From: Frigidibacter albus
GTDB taxonomy: Bacteria; Pseudomonadota; Alphaproteobacteria; Rhodobacterales; Rhodobacteraceae
Assembly: GCF_009908165.1 (NCBI RefSeq)
Contig: NZ_JAAAUC010000010.1
Location: 119,412 to 183,411 of the forward strand
Reading direction: 5' to 3'
DNA length: 64,000 bases
Both the position numbers and the translations under genes were made by a program. Below are positions 61,471 to 64,000 of the stretch, in pieces. The notes below the pieces were generated by a model. It was not told the origin of the DNA. It saw only the letters and a list, made by a program, of their open reading frames with translations, and did no database searches. The stretch's first letter is position 1. The number at the start of each line of letters is the position of its first letter.

Positions 61471-62146
61471 CACCCTGCGCCGGGGCAGTCGGGTGCTGGG
61501 CTTCGGCCTGGCCGCGATTGTCGTGCTGCTTCTGGTGGCGGCAGTGCTGCTGTTCCTCTCGCTGCCCGATGCCAATGCCTTCAATGCGCGGGTCGAGCGG
61601 ATCTTCATCGAGAATGACGCGCTGATCGGCCCCGAGGTGATCCGCCTGCTGGAGATCCTCGCTCAGTCCGGCACCGCGTTTTCCGACGTGCTCACCTCCT
61701 ACCGGATCATCATCTTCGTGCTGCTGGTCTTCGCCGCCGCCCTGCTGATCGCGGCGCTGGTGTTCCTGGTCGTCATCCTCGGGCTCAACCGCCGCATGTC
61801 GGAAATCCAGCGGCAGGGGATCGAGGTCTCCTCCTTCCTCATCAGCCGCGCCGAGAATGCCGTGGTGCTGAACGACATGACCTTCAAGCTGACCGAGGCC
61901 GCCATCGAAACCCTCGCCGTGCTGGCCGAGGCGCGGATGGATGACGAGGTGATGACCGGCGCGCAGATCGAGGCCGTCATCTCTGGCCGCGACGCCGCCG
62001 ATTGCGACGAGGCGGCGGGCGCCACCCGCATCAAGCGGCTGCGCGACGCGCTCGGCAATCAGCTGGTGTCGGAGCTGCTGGTCAAGAACATCGCCCGCAA
62101 GGGCTATGTGCTGTCGGTCGGCAAGGACACGATCCGCATGATCTGA
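61442..62146 (+). CDS. Membrane protein with two transmembrane helices, unknown function
   Basis: A 234-residue protein. GTG is the start, overlapping the upstream gene by 29 bases. Helix 1 is GFGLAAIVVLLLVAAVLLFLS (residues about 20-40); a 40-residue periplasmic loop follows; helix 2 is IIIFVLLVFAAALLIAALVF (about 88-108). The cytoplasmic part of about 120 residues looks helical and ends in TRIKRLRDALGNQLVSELLV followed by NIARKGYVLS, which resembles a small winged-helix or coiled-coil module. No known family comes to mind. It may form an operon with the small secreted protein. Confidence 0.78.
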   Translation: MPDNSSSATDTLRRGSRVLGFGLAAIVVLLLVAAVLLFLSLPDANAFNARVERIFIENDALIGPEVIRLLEILAQSGTAFSDVLTSYRIIIFVLLVFAAALLIAALVFLVVILGLNRRMSEIQRQGIEVSSFLISRAENAVVLNDMTFKLTEAAIETLAVLAEARMDDEVMTGAQIEAVISGRDAADCDEAAGATRIKRLRDALGNQLVSELLVKNIARKGYVLSVGKDTIRMI

Positions 62147-62261
62147 CGCGGCGGCGCGGGCACAGCGCGGAAATATCCGCTTGCGCCCGCCGCGCTTATG
62201 CAACCAATCGCCGCGCAGCCGGTTGGCGATGCGCAGCCCTTTCGCTGCCAGGGAGTGACCG

Positions 62262-63557
62262 ATGTCGCAGGCGCCAGGGCCGTACGATCAGAATGTGCCG
62301 CTCGGGCCCGTCACGCCCCCGCCGAACTGGGCGCCCGGCTGGGCGGTCATCGGCATCTTCATCATCCTGCTGTTCGCCGCGCTGATGCTGGCGCGGGTAT
62401 TCCTGATGCCGCTGACGATGGCGGTGCTGCTGTATTTCGTCTTCGCCCCGCTGCGCCGGCGCCTCGGCCGGATGGGCGTGCCCCCGGCGCTGACGGCGGG
62501 CGGGGTGACGCTGGGGCTGATCGGGGTGATCTTCGCCATCGGCCTTGTGCTGTCCGGCCCTGCCAGCGACGTCGTGCGCGGCGCCCCGCAGATCGCCGAC
62601 CGTCTGGAAGAGAAGTTCGGCGGCGTCCGCGACCGGCTGGTCGACATGCGCGGCTTTCTCGACCGGCTGGGCGACAGGGCCAGCGATGACGGCGAAGAGG
62701 GCGACGGGTTTCGCCAACGTTCGGTCGCAAGCTCGCTCGGCCTCGAGGAACTGCCCGCCGAGGACGACGCCCCGCCCGAGGAAGAAGAAGACCTCGTGCC
62801 GGTCGACGGCACCAACCTGATCATGTCCATCGCCAGCTCCACCCCGGCACTGCTGGGGCAGATCGGCTTCGTGCTGCTGCTGCTGTTCTTCATGCTGGCC
62901 TCGGGCGACCTGCTGTACCTCAAGATCGTGCAAAGCTTCGCCACCATGTCGCAAAAACGGCGGGCCTATGCGGCCCTGCGGCAGATCGAGGAGAGCCTTG
63001 GCAGCTATCTTGGCACCATCACCATCATCAATGCCGGCCTCGGGCTCGCCATCGGCCTTGCGATGTGGTGGTGGGGGATGCCCGCCCCGGCGATGTTCGG
63101 CGTCGGCGCGTTCCTTCTGAACTTCATCCCCTATATCGGCCTGATCCTCGGCATGGTCATGGCCACCGCCATTGCCCTCGTCACCATGGACGGGTTCCTG
63201 ACCCCGCTTCTGGTCGGCGCCACCTATGCCGGCCTGTCGTCCATCGAGGGCCAGCTTGTCACGCCCTACAGCGTCTCGCGCCGGCTGGAGATGAACACGG
63301 TGGTGGTGTTCATCACCGTCGCGCTCTGGGCCTGGCTCTGGTCCGTCGCGGGGATGATCGTCGCCGTGCCGATGCTGGTGGTGTTCCGCGTGCTGTGCGA
63401 CCACATCCCGGGGCTGGAGCGGCTCGGCAACTTCCTCGGCGGCGACAACCCGCCCCCCCTCGGCCCCGAGGGCGACGAGATCCGGGGCGAGGACGGCATC
63501 CCGAACACCGGCGACGAGGCGGAGCCGGGCCGGGGGCGGGATGTGCATTTGATGTGA
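62262..63557 (+). CDS. AI-2E family transporter
   Basis: A 431-residue membrane protein of the AI-2 exporter/PerM superfamily. Two N-terminal helices (VIGIFIILLFAALMLARVFL, then AVLLYFVFAPLRRRL) precede a helix near residue 85 and a soluble loop of about 110 residues. That loop has an acidic insert near residues 168-183 (PAEDDAPPEEEEDLVP). Later helices include FVLLLLFFMLASGDLLYL, the conserved GLGLAIGLAMWWWGMP and NFIPYIGLILGMVMAT, and SSIEGQLVTPYSVSRRLEMN. The C-terminal tail is Gly/Asp/Glu-rich. The family exports autoinducer-2 or small solutes, or acts as a Na+/H+ antiporter; substrate unknown. The ATG follows CCAGGGAGTGACCG. Confidence 0.88.
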   Translation: MSQAPGPYDQNVPLGPVTPPPNWAPGWAVIGIFIILLFAALMLARVFLMPLTMAVLLYFVFAPLRRRLGRMGVPPALTAGGVTLGLIGVIFAIGLVLSGPASDVVRGAPQIADRLEEKFGGVRDRLVDMRGFLDRLGDRASDDGEEGDGFRQRSVASSLGLEELPAEDDAPPEEEEDLVPVDGTNLIMSIASSTPALLGQIGFVLLLLFFMLASGDLLYLKIVQSFATMSQKRRAYAALRQIEESLGSYLGTITIINAGLGLAIGLAMWWWGMPAPAMFGVGAFLLNFIPYIGLILGMVMATAIALVTMDGFLTPLLVGATYAGLSSIEGQLVTPYSVSRRLEMNTVVVFITVALWAWLWSVAGMIVAVPMLVVFRVLCDHIPGLERLGNFLGGDNPPPLGPEGDEIRGEDGIPNTGDEAEPGRGRDVHLM

Positions 63558-63616
63558 GGGAGGCCTCGGCTGGAACAGAGGGCAGCGCCCGTCCGCCGGG
63601 TGGGCGAGCAACAGCA

Positions 63617-63665
63617 GTTCTAGGCGCTTTATGGTGCGGCCTACCTCCACCGACGTTCTAGGCGC
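63617..63665 (+). repeat. 11-bp direct repeat GTTCTAGGCGC
   Basis: GTTCTAGGCGC is found exactly at 63617-63627 and 63655-63665, 38 bases apart. It flanks a short stretch without coding signal. Purpose unknown. Confidence 0.85.
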
Positions 63666-63672
63666 AACGGTT

Positions 63673-63717
63673 GGGTAGCGCCCGCCCCGTGGGCGGGCCG
63701 GGAGGCGGGCGCTGCCC
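63673..63717 (+). terminator. Large G/C inverted repeat with alternative hairpin
   Basis: GGGTAGCGCCCGCC (63673-63686) pairs with GGCGGGCGCTGCCC (63704-63717): 14 pairs including one G-U, loop of 17. Inside it, GCCCGCCC (63680-63687) can instead pair with GGGCGGGC (63691-63698), so two exclusive folds are possible. It may end transcription from the AI-2E gene, although no U-tract follows. Confidence 0.6.
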
Positions 63718-63761
63718 GGCGGCGCCAAGGCGCCTTGTTCCGGGCAAGAATGCTGATTAGG

Positions 63762-63871
63762 CATAAGCGTGCACACCCCCTCGTCGAGGATGAGTCTTCC
63801 GTATAATAAATCATTTTATTACAACGTCTTGGCGCAGGTCTCGCGGAAGGCGCCCCATAAGTGTGCACACC
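63762..63871 (+). repeat. 16-bp direct repeat CATAAG(C/T)GTGCACACC
   Basis: Copies at 63762-63777 and 63856-63871 match at 15 of 16 positions, 94 bases apart. The core GTGCAC is itself palindromic. The repeats bracket an A/T-rich hairpin. Confidence 0.85.
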
Positions 63872-63947
63872 GATTGACCTGCCACTGGTCTTTCATCCAG
63901 CCGCGACCGGAGCCCGTTGGTCATTTACGCCTTTCGGCGCGGGTTGA

Positions 63948-64000
63948 GCAATCGCCCGGCGCGCGGAACTTTCATTGCGTGCAGCGGGTCGGGCGATTGC
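63948..64000. repeat. 11-bp inverted repeat at the window edge
   Basis: GCAATCGCCCG (63948-63958) and CGGGCGATTGC (63990-64000) are perfect inverted copies separated by 31 bases; the second ends on the last base of the window. It could be a hairpin, an operator, or the start of a longer structure cut by the window end. Confidence 0.7.

Larger units (their letters stand above)
63558..64000. other. Repeat-dense intergenic region at the window end
   Basis: 443 bases after the AI-2E gene without a convincing gene on either strand. It contains two pairs of direct repeats, a large G/C hairpin with an alternative fold, a short A/T hairpin (TAATAAA 63804-63810, TTTATTA 63815-63821) and an 11-base inverted repeat at the extreme end. 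GC is uneven, with an A/T pocket near 63800-63825. It may be the edge of a mobile or repetitive element lying outside the window. Confidence 0.6.

Noticed and set aside
63655..63740. Possible integron attC-like site (GTTGGGT followed by a long hairpin)
   Set aside because: One end fits GTTRRRY, but no matching RYYYAAC core is placed at the other end and there is no gene cassette structure.
63811..63924. A 37-codon minus-strand frame and an overlapping 25-codon one (63819-63896)
   Set aside because: Both are ATG-started and closed, but they overlap in different frames, have no good ribosome binding site and lie in a repeat-rich stretch. Neither could be preferred over chance.

Overview
This window is a gene-dense, GC-rich (mostly mid-60s percent by eye) stretch of chromosome. 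It fits an alphaproteobacterium of the Rhodobacter/Paracoccaceae type. The pointers are a CcrM-type GANTC methyltransferase next to rnhB, a Rhodobacter-style porin, small alphaproteobacterial families (DUF3576 before leuS, DUF4170 in an LPS cluster, DUF2125-like and DUF6478-like proteins), many 4-bp ATGA/GTGA overlaps, and a G/C-rich hairpin element after gene ends (17.05 and 46.62 kb). I see no rRNA, tRNA, CRISPR array or intact insertion sequence.

Layout. 0-2 kb: GNAT acetyltransferase, a 47-codon cysteine-containing ORF and an OmpA-like protein, all coupled. 2-9 kb (minus): LysR regulator, FadH-like flavoenzyme, two Rhodobacterales-type hypotheticals, a secreted protein and ilvD. 9-17 kb: accD-folC, a luciferase-like monooxygenase, two divergent GlxA/AraC regulators sharing an operator-like direct repeat, zapE and an MFS transporter. 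17-21 kb (minus): YggS-type PLP protein, a TPR-sulfotransferase fusion and a porin with a clear terminator. 21-28 kb: DUF3576-leuS-lptE-holA, a small lytic transglycosylase and a second luciferase-like monooxygenase; leuS carries a lower-GC patch in its editing domain. 28-32 kb: HI0933-type flavoprotein, HNH protein, enoyl-CoA hydratase-like protein and an acidic lysine-poor periplasmic protein.

31.9-33.5 kb is the only clearly foreign stretch. It is about 50% GC and carries a DUF3800 protein, a coupled gene whose product resembles barnase/EndoU/RelE-type nuclease domains, and a 32-codon mini-ORF. This is the best candidate for an undescribed accessory (defence or toxin-like) module. 33.5-46.6 kb is a complete glycogen locus: a divergent GH13 alpha-glucosidase, then glgP-glgB-glgC-glgA-glgX-pgm, covering synthesis, branching, debranching, phosphorolysis and linkage to glucose-6-phosphate. 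46.7-51.5 kb is the alphaproteobacterial pmbA / inositol-monophosphatase / DUF4170 / kdtA-like / lpxK cluster; the kdtA-like product lacks the usual catalytic glutamate motif. 51.5-56.4 kb holds a CoA transferase, dsbA-like and DUF721 genes, divergent mutY, and an alkB alkane hydroxylase. 56.3-60.3 kb (minus) holds an SGNH-like and GSCFA pair, ccrM and rnhB, with three GANTC sites just upstream of ccrM. 60.4-63.6 kb has small secreted and membrane proteins and an AI-2E-family permease. The last 440 bases are non-coding as far as I can tell and dense in direct and inverted repeats.

Start sites were chosen by eye from family N-termini, ribosome binding sites and overlaps. Functions come from recognising motifs, not from searches.
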